Positions 37,219 through 47,569 of a DNA stretch of 64,000 nucleotides are shown piece after piece. Made by a program: the position numbers and the translations under genes. This DNA is from Pseudomonadota bacterium. Its GTDB lineage: Bacteria; Pseudomonadota; Alphaproteobacteria; Rhizobiales; Beijerinckiaceae. The stretch's first letter is position 1, and each line of letters opens with the position of its first letter. The notes beneath the pieces were generated by a model that was given only the letters and a program-made list of their open reading frames with translations, did not search any database and was not told the origin of the DNA. The stretch lies in assembly GCA_021781815.1 (NCBI GenBank), contig JAJXWB010000002.1:164964-228963 (forward strand), written 5' to 3'.

Positions 37219-37629
37219 TCACATCGCCTTGGGACAGTTGACGATCCACGGCGTGCCGAAGCGATCGACCAGCATGCCGAACCGCCTCGCCCAGAAGGTC
37301 TCGGACATCGGCGTGTTGATCTGTCCGCCCTCGCCTAGCTCCCTGAAGATGCGCTCGGCCTCGGCTTCCTCGTCGACATGAATTGAAACGCAGAAGCCCG
37401 CGGGCTTTTGATGCATGTGTGACGGCGCATCGCCGCCCATCAGGCTTTGGTCCCCGATTTTCATGTGCGCATGCATGATCCGGGCGCGCTGTGCGGTAGG
37501 CGTCTGATCGGCCATTGGCGATTCGCCATAGGTCATCATCATGTCGATCTTTCCGTGCAGCGTCCGTTCATAGAAGTGGAACGCCTCGGCGCACTGGCCG
37601 TCGAATCCGAGGTAAGGCGCGATCTTCAT
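37219..37629 (-). CDS. PhnB-like VOC family protein
   Basis: 136 residues. KIAPYLGFDGQCAEAFHFYERTLHGKI at the N-terminus and FWARRFGMLVDRFGTPWIVNC at the C-terminus mark the PhnB/YjdN (3-demethylubiquinone methyltransferase-like) VOC family. Function in these proteins is unknown despite the name. It lies 74 bases upstream of the crotonase gene on the same strand. Confidence 0.82.
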   Translation of the reverse strand: MKIAPYLGFDGQCAEAFHFYERTLHGKIDMMMTYGESPMADQTPTAQRARIMHAHMKIGDQSLMGGDAPSHMHQKPAGFCVSIHVDEEAEAERIFRELGEGGQINTPMSETFWARRFGMLVDRFGTPWIVNCPKAM

Positions 37630-37675
37630 TTCATTGTCCTCCCGATGCGGCGTTGAGTCCGTCGCGGGGCGAAAC

Positions 37676-38191
37676 TTAGTGCGGCGGAGCAGGATCGTGG
37701 GCGGCGGCGCGGTCGGACAGCGCGAGCGCCAGGGCGGATGTGACGAAGGCGAGATGGATGCCGACCGACCAGGCGAGCGAGCGGTCGGTCTGGTTCTCGA
37801 TGTCCATGAAGGCGCGCAGCACGTGAATCGCGGAAATCGCGACGATCGACGACAACAGTTTGAGTTTGAGGCCGGCGAAATCGATCTTGCCCATCCATTC
37901 AGGCCAGCTCTTCGGCTCGTCCAGATTCACCGGCGAAACGAAATTTTCGTAACCCGAGAAAATGACGATGATGATGAGCGATCCCACCAGCGTCATGTCG
38001 ATCAGCGACAGAAGATCGAGCGTCACCGAGATTTCCGTCGCCTCGGCCAGATGGGACACGAGATGAAAGGCGTGTTGCGCGAGCTTGAACAGTAGCGCGA
38101 GCAAGCCGACGACGAGCGCGAAATAGAAAGGCGCCAGCAGCCAGCGGCTGGAAAACAGGACGATCTGAATCAGTCGCGGCAGCTTTTTCAT
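37676..38191 (-). CDS. UPF0114 (YqhA-like) inner-membrane protein
   Basis: 171 residues from MKKLPRLIQIVLFSSRWLLAPFYF with about four membrane helices. SSRWLLAPFY, LIDMTLVGSLIIIVIFSGYENFVS and DFAGLKLKLLSSIVAISAIHVLRAFM are the UPF0114 signatures. Function unknown. The ORF track start lies upstream in noise. Confidence 0.85.
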   Translation of the reverse strand: MKKLPRLIQIVLFSSRWLLAPFYFALVVGLLALLFKLAQHAFHLVSHLAEATEISVTLDLLSLIDMTLVGSLIIIVIFSGYENFVSPVNLDEPKSWPEWMGKIDFAGLKLKLLSSIVAISAIHVLRAFMDIENQTDRSLAWSVGIHLAFVTSALALALSDRAAAHDPAPPH

Positions 38192-38247
38192 GCGCCCTCC
38201 ATCCGCCGCAGGGATGCCACATGCGCCTGCCGCCTCGCAAGCCGCGT

Positions 38248-38907
38248 TCAGGCGCCCGCCGAGGCGACGCCGATCGGGCAGGCGACGCCCGAGCCGCCGA
38301 GGCCGCAATAGCCGGCGGGATTCCTGGCGAGGTACTGCTGATGCAGCTCCTCCGCGAAATAGAACGCCGGAGCCGGCTCGATCTCGGTCGTGATCGCGCC
38401 GTAACCGGCGGCGGCCAAGGCTGCAGCATAGAGGTCTTTCGACCGCTTCGCTTCCGTCAGATCGGTGTCGGACGCAGCATGGATCGCCGAGCGATATTGC
38501 GTGCCGATGTCATTGCCCTGGCGCATGCCCTGGGTAGGATCGTGGTTTTCCCAAAACGTCTTAAGCAGCCGCGCATAGGAAATTTTTGCGGGATCGTGGA
38601 TGACGAGGACGACCTCCGCGTGGCCGGTGAGGCCGGAGCAGACCTCCTCATAGGTCGGATTCGGCGTGTAGCCGCCGGCATAGCCGACCGCTGTGATCCA
38701 GACGCCGTCGCCGAGCTGCCAGAACTTGCGCTCTGCGCCCCAGAAGCAGCCCATGCCGAATATCGCCGTGCGCATATTTTCGGGCCAGGGGCCCTTCAGC
38801 GGCCGTCCAGAGACGAAATGCCGGTCGGCGGTCGGAATCGGGGCGTTGCGGCCAGGCAGCGCCTGGGCGGCGGTCGGCAGCGCGGTGCGTTTGCGGAGCA
38901 GGAACAT
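38248..38907 (-). CDS. msrA: peptide methionine sulfoxide reductase A
   Basis: 219 residues from [15 protein letters not shown]. The catalytic Cys is in [23 protein letters not shown] and [12 protein letters not shown] follow, and a recycling Cys pair is near the end ([13 protein letters not shown]). It reduces methionine-S-sulfoxide in oxidised proteins. The 45-residue N-terminal extension ([21 protein letters not shown]) is as in many rhizobial MsrA. Confidence 0.95.
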   Translation of the reverse strand: MFLLRKRTALPTAAQALPGRNAPIPTADRHFVSGRPLKGPWPENMRTAIFGMGCFWGAERKFWQLGDGVWITAVGYAGGYTPNPTYEEVCSGLTGHAEVVLVIHDPAKISYARLLKTFWENHDPTQGMRQGNDIGTQYRSAIHAASDTDLTEAKRSKDLYAAALAAAGYGAITTEIEPAPAFYFAEELHQQYLARNPAGYCGLGGSGVACPIGVASAGA

Positions 38908-39011
38908 GGCTTTCTCCCTGTCAGCCAATCTAGGCGCGCCTGCGCGCCCGCACAGCCCGTCTCGCAATCAAATTCAGGCGCCAGACCGGGGCCGCCGCGC
39001 CAGAATGCCCT

Positions 39012-39332
39012 CTAACGACTGGAATAACCGACCGGAATCGCGCGACGGCGCGTCGCCATAAAGATGAGCGCGCCCAGGCCGCCGGCGACGAACCAGGCCG
39101 GCAGCGCGAGAAGCGCTGCGGCGGCATGAGTCCATGCCCACGGACCGAAACGGCTTTCAATCGCGGCTTGCAGCACAGGCAGCCTGGATGGCGACAATTG
39201 CGCGATGGTCTCCCCGAGCGAGGTCAGAACGATGGCGTTGGAGGCGATGCTGCGCGCGCCATCGACGACCAGCGCGGCGAAGCCGGCGGCGAGCAGCATC
39301 AGACCGATAAACCGGATGAGAATGCGAAGCAT
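39012..39332 (-). CDS. small two-helix membrane protein
   Basis: 106 residues from MLRILIRFIGLMLLAAGFAALVVDGARSI. It has one helix at the N-terminus and one near residues 70-95 (HAAAALLALPAWFVAGGLGALIF), ending in a basic tail. SNAIVLTSLGETI between the helices is recalled from conserved hypothetical proteins of Rhizobiales. No function known. Confidence 0.65.
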   Translation of the reverse strand: MLRILIRFIGLMLLAAGFAALVVDGARSIASNAIVLTSLGETIAQLSPSRLPVLQAAIESRFGPWAWTHAAAALLALPAWFVAGGLGALIFMATRRRAIPVGYSSR

Positions 39333-39428
39333 CGGATCACCGCCGCGAAAAAGAGGCTGGCCGGCAGGCCTGCGGCCGGTCGCGGTCGGGAGCGACGCCA
39401 TAGAAGGGCGTGTTGGTCAAGCCGCATG

Positions 39429-41057
39429 TCACGGGCGCGCGCGCCCCATGTGCAGCATGTCCCACGGGCTGGGCATTTCGCCGCAGGGCACATGCACCAG
39501 CGCGGGCTTGCGCAGCGCGAAGGCCTTCTGGAGCGCGACCTCCAGTTCGTCGGCCGTCTTCGCGCGAAAAGCGGCGGCGCCAAAGCTCTCGGCGAGCTTG
39601 CAGAAGTCGGGGTTGTGCAGGTCGCAGCCGATGAAGTGGCTGTCGAAGCGCTCCTTCTGCAGAAGCTTCACATTGCCGAAGGCGCCGTTGTCGAACACGA
39701 CGGCGACGACCGGCAGGTTGTGCAGGATCGCCGTGGCGATCTCCTGGACCTGGTACATGAAGCCGCCGTCGCCGGAGATCGACATGACCGCGCGGTCGGG
39801 CATGGCCGCCTGCGCGCCGAGCGCCGCGCCGTAACCCCAGCCGAGATTGTCCTGATAGCCCGGCGACAGGAAGGTGCGCGGCGCATAGACCGGAAAGGCG
39901 ACGCGACTGGCGAAGCCGACCTGCGTCACATCATCGACCAGAATGCCGTCGTCCGGCAGCGCGCGGCGGATGGCGCGGACGAAGCCGTTCTGCGGTTCGA
40001 GCTGCGCGATCCGCGTGTTGAAACCGGCGCGATGACGGGCGATTTCCTCGTCGCGGTTTTGCGGCTTGCCCATGTGCTTCGGCAGGCGCGCCAGCAGCGC
40101 GCGAAGACCCTCGGCCGCGTCGGCGACGATGGCCGCATCGGCGCGCGCGAACCTGTTGGGTTCGCCGGCATCGATGTCGATGCGCAGGATTTTGAGGTCT
40201 TTGTCGAGGCCCCATTCGCCCATCCCTATCAGCATGCGCGTGCCGATGCCGATGACGACGTCGGCGATCCGCCACATGCGATGGGCGATCGGCAGATTGA
40301 CTGAAAGCCGGTGCCGGGCCGAGACGATGCCCTGCCCGCGGCGATAGCCGACGACAGGCGCCTCAATCATTTCCGCGAGCGCGATCACCTCGGGGCTCGC
40401 ATCCTGCGCGCCGCCGCCGACGACGATCAGCGGCCGTCTGGCTCCGCCGAGAATTTTGGCGAACCGTTCGACGGACTCGTCATCGACCGGCGGGCGCAGC
40501 GGCTTGGCCATCAGGGGAGCGGCCGTCGGCGTGCGCTTGCCCCACACGTCCATTGCGCATTCCAGCATGACCGGGCGCTGGCGGCCGGAGAGCGCGGCGC
40601 TCAGCGCCTGCTGCGTCAGTGGGCCGGCCTCGTGCGGCGCCAAAATGCGCGCGGCGAACTTCGTGATGTGGGCGGCGAGCCCGACCTGATCGTGGATCTC
40701 GTGCAACTGACCGAGGCCGCGGTCGATCATGTCGTTGAAAATCTGGCCGACGATCGCCAGCACCGGCGCATTCATGCCGTAGGCGGTCAACAGCGCGGCG
40801 CCGGCGTTGAGGAAGCCTGGCCCAGGCACAACTGCGAACGCCTGCGGCTTGCCGGTGGCGAGCGCCGCGCCCAACGCCATATAGGCCGCGCCCTGCTCGT
40901 GGCGCGCGTGCAACATGCGCAGGCGGTCTTTGGCATGCCAGAAGGCGTCGAACAACGGATCGTTGTGGACGCCCGGCACGCCATAGACCGTATCGAGACC
41001 GTTGGCGATCAGCGTGTCGACAAGGGATTGCGCGGCGGTCTGATGCGTGTCGGTCAT
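39429..41057 (-). CDS. thiamine-diphosphate-dependent enzyme, acetolactate synthase/benzoylformate decarboxylase-like
   Basis: 542 residues from MTDTHQTAAQSLVDTLIANG. The ThDP activation Glu region (GVPGVHNDPLFDAF, HARHEQGAAYMALG), a central Rossmann-like domain (PLIVVGGGAQDAS) and the C-terminal ThDP-binding GDGGFMYQVQEIATAILHNLPVV...N motif are in order. No regulatory small subunit or ilvC is adjacent, so it is probably not the biosynthetic acetolactate synthase. It may be a 2-oxoacid decarboxylase or a carboligase of catabolism. Confidence 0.83.
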   Translation of the reverse strand: MTDTHQTAAQSLVDTLIANGLDTVYGVPGVHNDPLFDAFWHAKDRLRMLHARHEQGAAYMALGAALATGKPQAFAVVPGPGFLNAGAALLTAYGMNAPVLAIVGQIFNDMIDRGLGQLHEIHDQVGLAAHITKFAARILAPHEAGPLTQQALSAALSGRQRPVMLECAMDVWGKRTPTAAPLMAKPLRPPVDDESVERFAKILGGARRPLIVVGGGAQDASPEVIALAEMIEAPVVGYRRGQGIVSARHRLSVNLPIAHRMWRIADVVIGIGTRMLIGMGEWGLDKDLKILRIDIDAGEPNRFARADAAIVADAAEGLRALLARLPKHMGKPQNRDEEIARHRAGFNTRIAQLEPQNGFVRAIRRALPDDGILVDDVTQVGFASRVAFPVYAPRTFLSPGYQDNLGWGYGAALGAQAAMPDRAVMSISGDGGFMYQVQEIATAILHNLPVVAVVFDNGAFGNVKLLQKERFDSHFIGCDLHNPDFCKLAESFGAAAFRAKTADELEVALQKAFALRKPALVHVPCGEMPSPWDMLHMGRARP

Positions 41058-41132
41058 GATTGCCTCGTTTGCGGGGCGCAAGCTAGCAGAGTGCGCCTGC
41101 ACTTGAAATCAGGCTGCGGCCCTGCGCCGCGC

Positions 41133-41906
41133 TCAATCGTCCGCCGATTGTGGGCCGGGGACTTCGCGATCCACCGGCGTCGTCATGATCGCTTCAAGGA
41201 AGGCGGCCAGATCGTCTGTCACGAAGTCGACATGCTGCTCGGCGCCGCTCGAAATTTCCCATTTCTCGCGTTTGACGTCTTCGCCGGCGCGCGGCGTGAC
41301 CAGAGTCGTGATCATGCCGCGGGCATGCGGAACCACGAGATTGTGCGCGATATCCTCGAACATGGCGGCGCGAGACGGATCGACGCCGTGGCGCTCGAAG
41401 AACAATTCGTAGGTTTCCGCGTGCGGCTTCGGCAGCAGGTTGGCTGCGACGATGTCGAATATGTCCTCGAACAATTCGTGAATGCCAAGCCGTTCGGCCG
41501 TGCGCAGCGCATGGTCGCGCGACCCGTTGGTGAGAATGAGCCTGCGGCCCGGCAGAGCGGCGATTGCGCCCGCCAGCGTATGATCGGGCGCGAGCGAGGA
41601 GCGGTCGATGTCATGGACGAAAGCCAGAAACTCGTCCGCCGTCACCTCATGCTCGCTCATCAGGCCGCGCAGGGTCGTGCCGTAACGCTCGTAGTAATAT
41701 TTCTGCAAGGCGCGCGACGACATGCCATCGAGGCCGAACATGTGCGCCATGAACAATGTGATGCGCTGGTCGATCTTCGGCCACACATCGCTGCCAGCCG
41801 GATAGAGCGTGTTGTCGAGGTCGAACACCCAGGTGTTCACGTGTGAAAACCGCTGCGCGACGGACGCCGGGAGATGCGGCGAGACGACGGGGAATTCCTG
41901 CTTCAC
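41133..41906 (-). CDS. HAD pyrimidine 5'-nucleotidase-like phosphatase (Sdt1 type)
   Basis: 257 residues. HAD motifs: [32 protein letters not shown]...MFEDIAHNL. It belongs to the pyrimidine 5'-nucleotidase subgroup with a helical cap. It overlaps argB by four bases (ATGA), an arrangement conserved in alphaproteobacteria. It likely dephosphorylates a small nucleotide or sugar phosphate. Confidence 0.87.
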   Translation of the reverse strand: MKQEFPVVSPHLPASVAQRFSHVNTWVFDLDNTLYPAGSDVWPKIDQRITLFMAHMFGLDGMSSRALQKYYYERYGTTLRGLMSEHEVTADEFLAFVHDIDRSSLAPDHTLAGAIAALPGRRLILTNGSRDHALRTAERLGIHELFEDIFDIVAANLLPKPHAETYELFFERHGVDPSRAAMFEDIAHNLVVPHARGMITTLVTPRAGEDVKREKWEISSGAEQHVDFVTDDLAAFLEAIMTTPVDREVPGPQSADD

Positions 41907-42802
41907 CGCGTGATCAGCGTTCCCGCGCCGTGGTCTGTCAGCAATTCGACGAGAACCGCGTGCGGAATCTTGCCGTCAACGATGACGACGCCCTCGACCC
42001 CCTGCTCGATCGCGTAGATGCAGGTCTCGACCTTCGGGATCATGCCGCCGGTGATCGTGCCGTCGGCGATCAGCGAGGGAATGTCGGCGACGCGCAATTC
42101 CTTGATGAGAGTCTTGTTCCTGTCGAGCACGCCCGGCACGTCCGTCAGGAAAATCAGACGCTTGGCCTTGAGTGCGCCGGCGATGGCGCCGGCGAACGTA
42201 TCGGCGTTGATGTTGTAGGTCTGGCCGTCGGCGCCCTGCGCGACCGGCGCCAGCACGGGAATGAGTTCACGGCCGAGAACCTGGTCGAGCACGGTCGTGT
42301 CGACCCTCGACGGTTCGCCGACGAAGCCGAGATCGACATGGCGCTCGATGTTGGAATCGGGATCCTGCACGGTTCGGGCGACCTTGGTCGCCAGAACCAT
42401 GTTTCCATCCTTGCCGCACAGGCCGATGGCCCGGCCGCCCTCGGCGTTGATGAAGCCGACGATCTGTTTGTTGATCGAGCCGGCCAGCACCATTTCGACG
42501 ATCTCGACCGTCGCCTTGTCGGTGATGCGCAGACCGCCCGCGAACTGCGACTTGATGCCGAGCTTTTCCAGCATGCTGCCGATCTGCGGGCCGCCGCCGT
42601 GGACGACGACCGGGTTCACGCCGGATTGTTCGAGCAGCACCATGTCGCGAGCGAAGTCGCGCGCCACTTTCTCGTCGCCCATTGCGTGACCGCCGTATTT
42701 CACGACGACGATGGCGTCGTCGTAGCGCAGCATGTGCGGCAGCGCCCGCACGAGCGTTTCCGCCTGGGCGTGTGCGGCTTCATGATGGGTCATGTCGGTC
42801 AT
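41903..42802 (-). CDS. argB: acetylglutamate kinase
   Basis: 299 residues of the amino-acid kinase fold. [25 protein letters not shown] and [13 protein letters not shown] are family motifs. It phosphorylates N-acetylglutamate in arginine synthesis, and an N-terminal helix ([14 protein letters not shown]) fits the arginine-sensitive hexameric form. It is between engB and the HAD gene on the same strand. Confidence 0.96.
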   Translation of the reverse strand: MTDMTHHEAAHAQAETLVRALPHMLRYDDAIVVVKYGGHAMGDEKVARDFARDMVLLEQSGVNPVVVHGGGPQIGSMLEKLGIKSQFAGGLRITDKATVEIVEMVLAGSINKQIVGFINAEGGRAIGLCGKDGNMVLATKVARTVQDPDSNIERHVDLGFVGEPSRVDTTVLDQVLGRELIPVLAPVAQGADGQTYNINADTFAGAIAGALKAKRLIFLTDVPGVLDRNKTLIKELRVADIPSLIADGTITGGMIPKVETCIYAIEQGVEGVVIVDGKIPHAVLVELLTDHGAGTLITR

Positions 42803-42877
42803 GTCGATTCCGGTTGACTTGGGCCGGCTTATCTAACGTTCCGTTGCGACGATCTCAATGCGGACGATGCGAGGTCT

Positions 42878-43516
42878 TTACGCCCCCCGCTCAACCAGCA
42901 GTTGCGCGACCGCGGCGCGAAGCTCCGGCACGCCCGCGCCCGTCTGGCTGGAGGTGAACAGGACGTGCGGATAGGCTGCCGGGCGCTTGGCGATGCCGGC
43001 GAGCACGCCTGATATGCGGCCGTCGACATCGCCCTTCTTCACCTCATCCAGCTTGGTGAGGACGATCGCATAGGATACGGCCGAGGAATCCAGCGTGTCG
43101 AACATGACTTCATCCGGCGCCGTCAGTCCGCGGCGGCCGTCGACAAGGACATAGACGCGCAGCAGATTGGCGCGCCCTCGCAAATATCCCCGCATCAGGC
43201 CGTCCCAAGAGGCGGACTTCTCCTTGGAGACGGCCGCATAGCCGTAGCCGGGCATGTCGACGAGGCGGGCGCGCCCGCCGAGGTCGAAGAAATTGAGCTG
43301 CTGGGTGCGGCCGGGCGTGTGGGAGACGCGCGCGAGCGTCTTGCGTCCGGTCAGCGCGTTGAGCAGCGAGGACTTGCCGACATTGGAGCGTCCGGCGAAG
43401 GCGAATTCCGGCGCGCCCGGCGGCGGCAGGTCGCCCGCCTTCGCCGCGGCCCAGATGAAATCGCAGGGACCGGCGAACAGCTTGCGGCCAATTTCCGCGT
43501 AGTCGGGTTCGCTCAT
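42878..43516 (-). CDS. engB: ribosome biogenesis GTP-binding protein EngB/YsxC
   Basis: 212 residues. G1 GRSNVGKSSLLN, G2 near SHTPGRTQQLNFF, G3 DMPGYGYA and G4 TKLDE are all present. It is required for assembly of the large ribosomal subunit. The start overlaps the stop of a 64-residue upstream ORF (ATGA). Confidence 0.95.
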   Translation of the reverse strand: MSEPDYAEIGRKLFAGPCDFIWAAAKAGDLPPPGAPEFAFAGRSNVGKSSLLNALTGRKTLARVSHTPGRTQQLNFFDLGGRARLVDMPGYGYAAVSKEKSASWDGLMRGYLRGRANLLRVYVLVDGRRGLTAPDEVMFDTLDSSAVSYAIVLTKLDEVKKGDVDGRISGVLAGIAKRPAAYPHVLFTSSQTGAGVPELRAAVAQLLVERGA

Positions 43517-43707
43517 GGGCGCGGCTCTTTCCGCTCGACATCGCCGGGCGATGGCTGGCGAAAGACGGCGTCGCGTCGCTGGCTTGCGTCCCGGCCGTCC
43601 ACGCCGATCTGCGCCTGCGGCTTCAGGCGAGAGAGTTCAGGTTTTCCGTCCTTTCGGCGAGGATGCCGCGACGTCGTGGCGTAGATGTCCTCCACAAGGC
43701 CGGGCAT
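43513..43707 (-). CDS. possible small ORF coupled to engB
   Basis: 64 residues starting with MPGLVEDIYATTSRHPRRKDG, 14 bases after the yidC stop and ending in an ATGA overlap with engB. It fills the only large gap in the yidC-engB block. It is polar and Arg/Asp/Pro-rich with no domain, no clear Shine-Dalgarno, and third-position GC a little lower than its neighbours. It is either a real small gene or a fortuitous open frame. Confidence 0.35.
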   Translation of the reverse strand: MPGLVEDIYATTSRHPRRKDGKPELSRLKPQAQIGVDGRDASQRRDAVFRQPSPGDVERKEPRP

Positions 43708-43721
43708 GACGGACAGGACCG

Positions 43722-45527
43722 TCACGCGGGCGTGCGGTGGAAGGTCTTGATGAGATTTTCCCACAATTCGAACTTCACGCCCGCGCGCTTCATGATGAAC
43801 CATTGTTGCGCGACCGACAGCAGGTTGTTCCAGGTCCAGTAGATGACGAGGCCAGCCGGGAAAGATCCCATCATGAACGTGAAGATCACGGGCATCCAGG
43901 CGAACATCGCCTTCTGCACGGGATCGGCCGCCTCCGGGTTCATCTTCATCTGAACCCACATCGACACGCCCATCAGCAGCGGCCATACGCCGAGCCAGAG
44001 GAAATGGCCGAAGAGAGGCATCTGCGTAGGATCGAATGGAAGCAGGCCGAACAGATTGAACACGTTGGTCGGATCGGGCTGCGACAGATCCCTGATCCAG
44101 CCATAGAACGGGGCCTGGCGCATTTCGATCGTGACGAACAGCACCTTGTAGAGCGAGAAGAATACCGGAATCTGGATCGCCATCGGCAGGCAGCCGGCGA
44201 CTGGATTGACCTTCTCGCGCTTGAACAGCTCCATCTGCTCCTGCTGCTGCTTCACCTTGTCGTCGGGATAGCGCGCCTGCAGTTCCTTGATCTGCGGCTG
44301 CAGCGCCTTCATCTTCGCCATAGACAGGTAGGACTTGTTGGCGAGCGGCAGGAAGGCCGTCTTGACGATGACCGTGACGGCGAGGATCGCCAGGCCGAAA
44401 TTGCCGAGCAGGCGATACAGGAAGTCGATCAACCGGAACATCGGCCGGGTGATGAAGTAGAACCATCCCCAATCGATCAGCAGATCGAAATGCGCGATGC
44501 CCGGGGTCTGCGAATAGCGGTCGAGCAGTTGCGTGATCTTTGCGCCGGCGAAGACATAGGTCCGCGTCTCGGACGATTTGCCGGGATCGATCGTGCGAGC
44601 CTGGCCGAGCGCGTCGGCTTGATACGACTTCTGGACCGCGCCGCCGCCCGACAGCCGGCCGTCGAAGGGAACGGACTGGTCGGGTGCGACCGCTGTGGCC
44701 CAGTATTTGTCGGTGAAACCGACCCAGCCGCCGACGCCCTTCAGGCTCTTCTGGCCGTTCGGCTCCTTTTCGATCTTGGCGTAGGTGTATTCCTGGACGC
44801 CGGAATCGCCGACGTCGCCGATCAACCCCTCGTGCAGGACCGAATAACCGGAGGTTGCGGGCGTGCCGTGCCGCGACACGAGCGAGAAGGGATAGAGCGT
44901 GATCGCCGCTCCGCCCCGGTTCTCGACGGTGTCGGTCACCGTGAAGAGATAATCGTCGTCGACCACGATTTTACGGTGAAAGACGAGGCCGTGGCCGTTG
45001 TCCCAGGTCAGATCGACCGGCGATGTCGCCGTCAGGCGCGGGCTGTCCGCTGTCCACAGCGTTTCAGGGCCGGGCAGGTCGATCTGCTCGCCGGCGCCGG
45101 GAACAAAGCCGATCTCTGCGTAGTAGGGCGCCGGAGCGCCCGAAGGCGACAGCAGCGCGATGATCGGGCTCTTCGGATCGACCGTCTCGCGGTAGTTCTT
45201 GAGCGACAGATCGTCGAGACGCGCGCCTTTCAGCGCGATCGAACCGGACAGGTTCTTCGTGTCGATAACGATTCGCGGGCTGGTTGCGAGCGCCGCCTCG
45301 CGCGTCATGACGATGGAAGGCGCGGCCGAGGGCAGCCCCGGCGCTTGCGGCGCAGGTTGCGCCTCTGGCCCGGACGCGGCGGCAGGGCGCGCCGGCAGGG
45401 TTTGCTGCTCGTGCAGGTCGGCGCGCTGGCGCTGCAGCTTCGGACCGCCGACAAAATATTCCCAGCCGACGAACACCAGGATCGAAAGGACGATCGCGAG
45501 AAAATAGTTCTTGTAGTCCGGGTTCAT
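43722..45527 (-). CDS. yidC: membrane protein insertase YidC
   Basis: 601 residues. N-terminal membrane anchor ([19 protein letters not shown]), a large periplasmic beta-domain (residues about 60-350) and a C-terminal five-helix insertase core with GLPIQ-like region [22 protein letters not shown] and [16 protein letters not shown]. It inserts and folds inner-membrane proteins with or without SecYEG. The start overlaps the rnpA stop by four bases. Confidence 0.97.
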   Translation of the reverse strand: MNPDYKNYFLAIVLSILVFVGWEYFVGGPKLQRQRADLHEQQTLPARPAAASGPEAQPAPQAPGLPSAAPSIVMTREAALATSPRIVIDTKNLSGSIALKGARLDDLSLKNYRETVDPKSPIIALLSPSGAPAPYYAEIGFVPGAGEQIDLPGPETLWTADSPRLTATSPVDLTWDNGHGLVFHRKIVVDDDYLFTVTDTVENRGGAAITLYPFSLVSRHGTPATSGYSVLHEGLIGDVGDSGVQEYTYAKIEKEPNGQKSLKGVGGWVGFTDKYWATAVAPDQSVPFDGRLSGGGAVQKSYQADALGQARTIDPGKSSETRTYVFAGAKITQLLDRYSQTPGIAHFDLLIDWGWFYFITRPMFRLIDFLYRLLGNFGLAILAVTVIVKTAFLPLANKSYLSMAKMKALQPQIKELQARYPDDKVKQQQEQMELFKREKVNPVAGCLPMAIQIPVFFSLYKVLFVTIEMRQAPFYGWIRDLSQPDPTNVFNLFGLLPFDPTQMPLFGHFLWLGVWPLLMGVSMWVQMKMNPEAADPVQKAMFAWMPVIFTFMMGSFPAGLVIYWTWNNLLSVAQQWFIMKRAGVKFELWENLIKTFHRTPA

Positions 45528-45952
45528 GGATGGCTCGGCCTGTTTTTCGGCCGCGGCTCGCGAACTGGCGCGGCGAGGGCGGCGGCTATTTCTTCGCGCA
45601 GTCGCGCGAATGGCGTGCGCAGCGCCTCCGCCCGGGCGATCAATACGTAGTCATGATCGGGCGCGCCCGAAAGGGCTGCGCCGGCGCGCAGCGCCTCACG
45701 CAGCCGGCGACGGATGCGGTTGCGCTGAACGGCGAGGGGCACGGTCTTCTTGGCGACCGTGAGGCCGAAGCGCGGCGGGGAGCCTGCGCCATTCCCGGGC
45801 GCGTCGCGCCGCGTCCGGATCTGCAGCACGAAGGAGCCGGCGTGTCGCCGCGCGCCGCGAGCGACCGCGAGAAATTCCTTGCGCGTCTTGAGCCGCACCG
45901 GCGCCGCGTCGCAGATAGCGCCACTTGGCCTGTCTGCGCCGCCGGTCGTCAT
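45524..45952 (-). CDS. rnpA: ribonuclease P protein component
   Basis: 142 residues. The RNR motif ([15 protein letters not shown]) and RFGLTVAKK are present. It supports the RNase P RNA in 5' maturation of tRNA. It is downstream of rpmH and overlaps yidC, the usual order. The N-terminal 18 residues are variable, so a later start at VRLKTRKEF is possible. Confidence 0.92.
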   Translation of the reverse strand: MTTGGADRPSGAICDAAPVRLKTRKEFLAVARGARRHAGSFVLQIRTRRDAPGNGAGSPPRFGLTVAKKTVPLAVQRNRIRRRLREALRAGAALSGAPDHDYVLIARAEALRTPFARLREEIAAALAAPVREPRPKNRPSHP

Positions 45953-46010
45953 GTCAGCTCCGATCGCCGAATGTCTCGCCCGCCCGGTCGGGCGCGGAGC
46001 GGGGTCAGTT

Positions 46011-46145
46011 TCAGGCCGAAAGCCGCTTGCGGCCGCGCGCGCGGCGGGCGGCGATGACCTTGCGGCCCCCGACTGTGCCCATGCGGGCGCGAAAGCCGTG
46101 GCGGCGCTTGCGCACGATCTTGGAAGGTTGATAGGTCCGCTTCAC
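46011..46145 (-). CDS. rpmH: 50S ribosomal protein L34
   Basis: Too short for the ORF track. A GTG start gives 44 residues, [18 protein letters not shown] and onward, ending ARGRKRLSA, the full L34 sequence. It is followed by rnpA after 58 bases. A near-consensus promoter lies 85 bases upstream. GGAG precedes the GTG. Confidence 0.97.
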   Translation of the reverse strand: MKRTYQPSKIVRKRRHGFRARMGTVGGRKVIAARRARGRKRLSA

Positions 46146-46229
46146 GGGTCGTCTCCGAAAATTGCGCGGCTCCATTCAGACGCGCCATTACGCGCGCCCG
46201 ACGCCGGCGCCGCCGAAATCGCTGCGGGC

Positions 46230-46258
46230 TTATAGGGGAAACGGGCGGATGAAGTCAA
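46230..46258 (-). promoter_or_regulatory. rpmH operon promoter
   Basis: On the minus strand TTGACT, 17-base spacer, CTATAA (or 18 bases to TATAAG). This is the closest match to sigma-70 consensus in the window, fitting a ribosomal protein operon. Confidence 0.7.
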
Positions 46259-46284
46259 CGCGGGCGCCGATGCAGGCTGGGCCG

Positions 46285-47394
46285 CTACCCGCCTCCGACG
46301 ATCCGGGCGATCACCCGCGCCGTATAATCAACCATCGGCACAATGCGCGCGTAATTGAGTCGGGTCGGGCCGATAACCCCGAGCACGCCGACGACGCGCT
46401 TGTCGCCGTCGCGGAAGGGTGCGGCGATCATGGACGAGCCGGACAGCGAAAACAGCTTGTTTTCCGAACCGATGAAGATGCGCACGCCCTCTCCGTTCTC
46501 GGCGCGCGAGAGCAGGTCGATCACCTCGGTCTTGGCTTCGAGATCGTCGAAGAGCAGACGGATGCGTTCCAGATCGCCGATCGCCGTCAGATCCTCCAGC
46601 AGATTTGCCTGCCCGCGCACGATCAGCTGACGGCGAAGTCCCGCGAGGCCGGCCCAACTCGCCAGGCCCTCCTCGACCAGGCGCGCGGCCAGTTCGTCGA
46701 GTTCCGCCTCGACCGCCTGACGCCCTGCGACGATGTCTGCCCGAACCTCCTGCAGAGTTCGGCCGCGAATGCGCGCATTGAGGTAATTTCCGGCCGACAC
46801 GAGCGCGGAATGCGGCAGGTCGGCGGGGATCGCCAGAATGCGGTTCTCGACGGAGCCGTCCTCGGATACGAGCACCGCCAGCGCGCGTTGCGGGTCGAGC
46901 CGGACGAATTCGATCTGGCGCAGCCGTCGGTCGTCCTTCGATGTCGTCACCACGCTCGCGCCGCGCGTCAGGCCGGACAGAAGGCTGGAGGCCTGCGCCA
47001 GCAGGCCGTCGATGCTGGCGTCGCCGGACCGGTCGCCGACCTGCGCCTCGATGCGGGCGCGCTCGTCGATTGACAGTTCGCCGACCTGGAGTAGCGAATC
47101 CACGAAGAAACGCAGGCCGATTTCGGTGGGCAGACGGCCGGCGCTGGTGTGCGGGGCATAGACGAGGCCAAGTTCCTCGAGATCCTGCATCACGTTGCGG
47201 ATCGAGGCCGGCGACAGCGTCATTGGCAGAATGCGCGACAGATGGCGCGATCCAACCGGCTCGCCGGAATCGAGATAGCTCTCGACGATCCGGCGGAAGA
47301 TTTCGCGCGAGCGCGCGTCGAGCGCCGCGAGCGCGCCTGCGCCGCGGGATCTTTCCCGCGTCGCCTCGCCGAAATTCCCGGACGCCCCTGTCAT
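46285..47394 (-). CDS. hrcA: heat-inducible transcription repressor HrcA
   Basis: 369 residues from [17 protein letters not shown] winged HTH at residues about 20-95 ([31 protein letters not shown]) is followed by a GAF-like/dimerisation part ending with [24 protein letters not shown]. It represses groESL-type genes through CIRCE elements. No CIRCE is seen in this window, so its targets lie elsewhere. It is divergent from a GntR gene. Confidence 0.95.
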   Translation of the reverse strand: MTGASGNFGEATRERSRGAGALAALDARSREIFRRIVESYLDSGEPVGSRHLSRILPMTLSPASIRNVMQDLEELGLVYAPHTSAGRLPTEIGLRFFVDSLLQVGELSIDERARIEAQVGDRSGDASIDGLLAQASSLLSGLTRGASVVTTSKDDRRLRQIEFVRLDPQRALAVLVSEDGSVENRILAIPADLPHSALVSAGNYLNARIRGRTLQEVRADIVAGRQAVEAELDELAARLVEEGLASWAGLAGLRRQLIVRGQANLLEDLTAIGDLERIRLLFDDLEAKTEVIDLLSRAENGEGVRIFIGSENKLFSLSGSSMIAAPFRDGDKRVVGVLGVIGPTRLNYARIVPMVDYTARVIARIVGGG

Positions 47395-47569
47395 TCCCCG
47401 AAAATGGCCGCGCCGCGCCTTGCTGGCAAGCCCGTTGGCGTCGACCATGCCGGGGCGGGCGCTATTGACGCCCGCGCCCGTGGCCTCTAGCGTCTGGCAT
47501 GCTAGTGCGATAATCGCGATGGGCGAGGCGTCCGCCCACGGCGCGTTTTGGGCTGGGGAAAGGCGCGGG

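Noticed and set aside
47395-47569. Search for a CIRCE element upstream of hrcA; CTAGC-N9-GCTAG at about 47488-47506 has CIRCE-like spacing
   Set aside because: The sequence does not match TTAGCACTC-N9-GAGTGCTAA, so it is not called a CIRCE.
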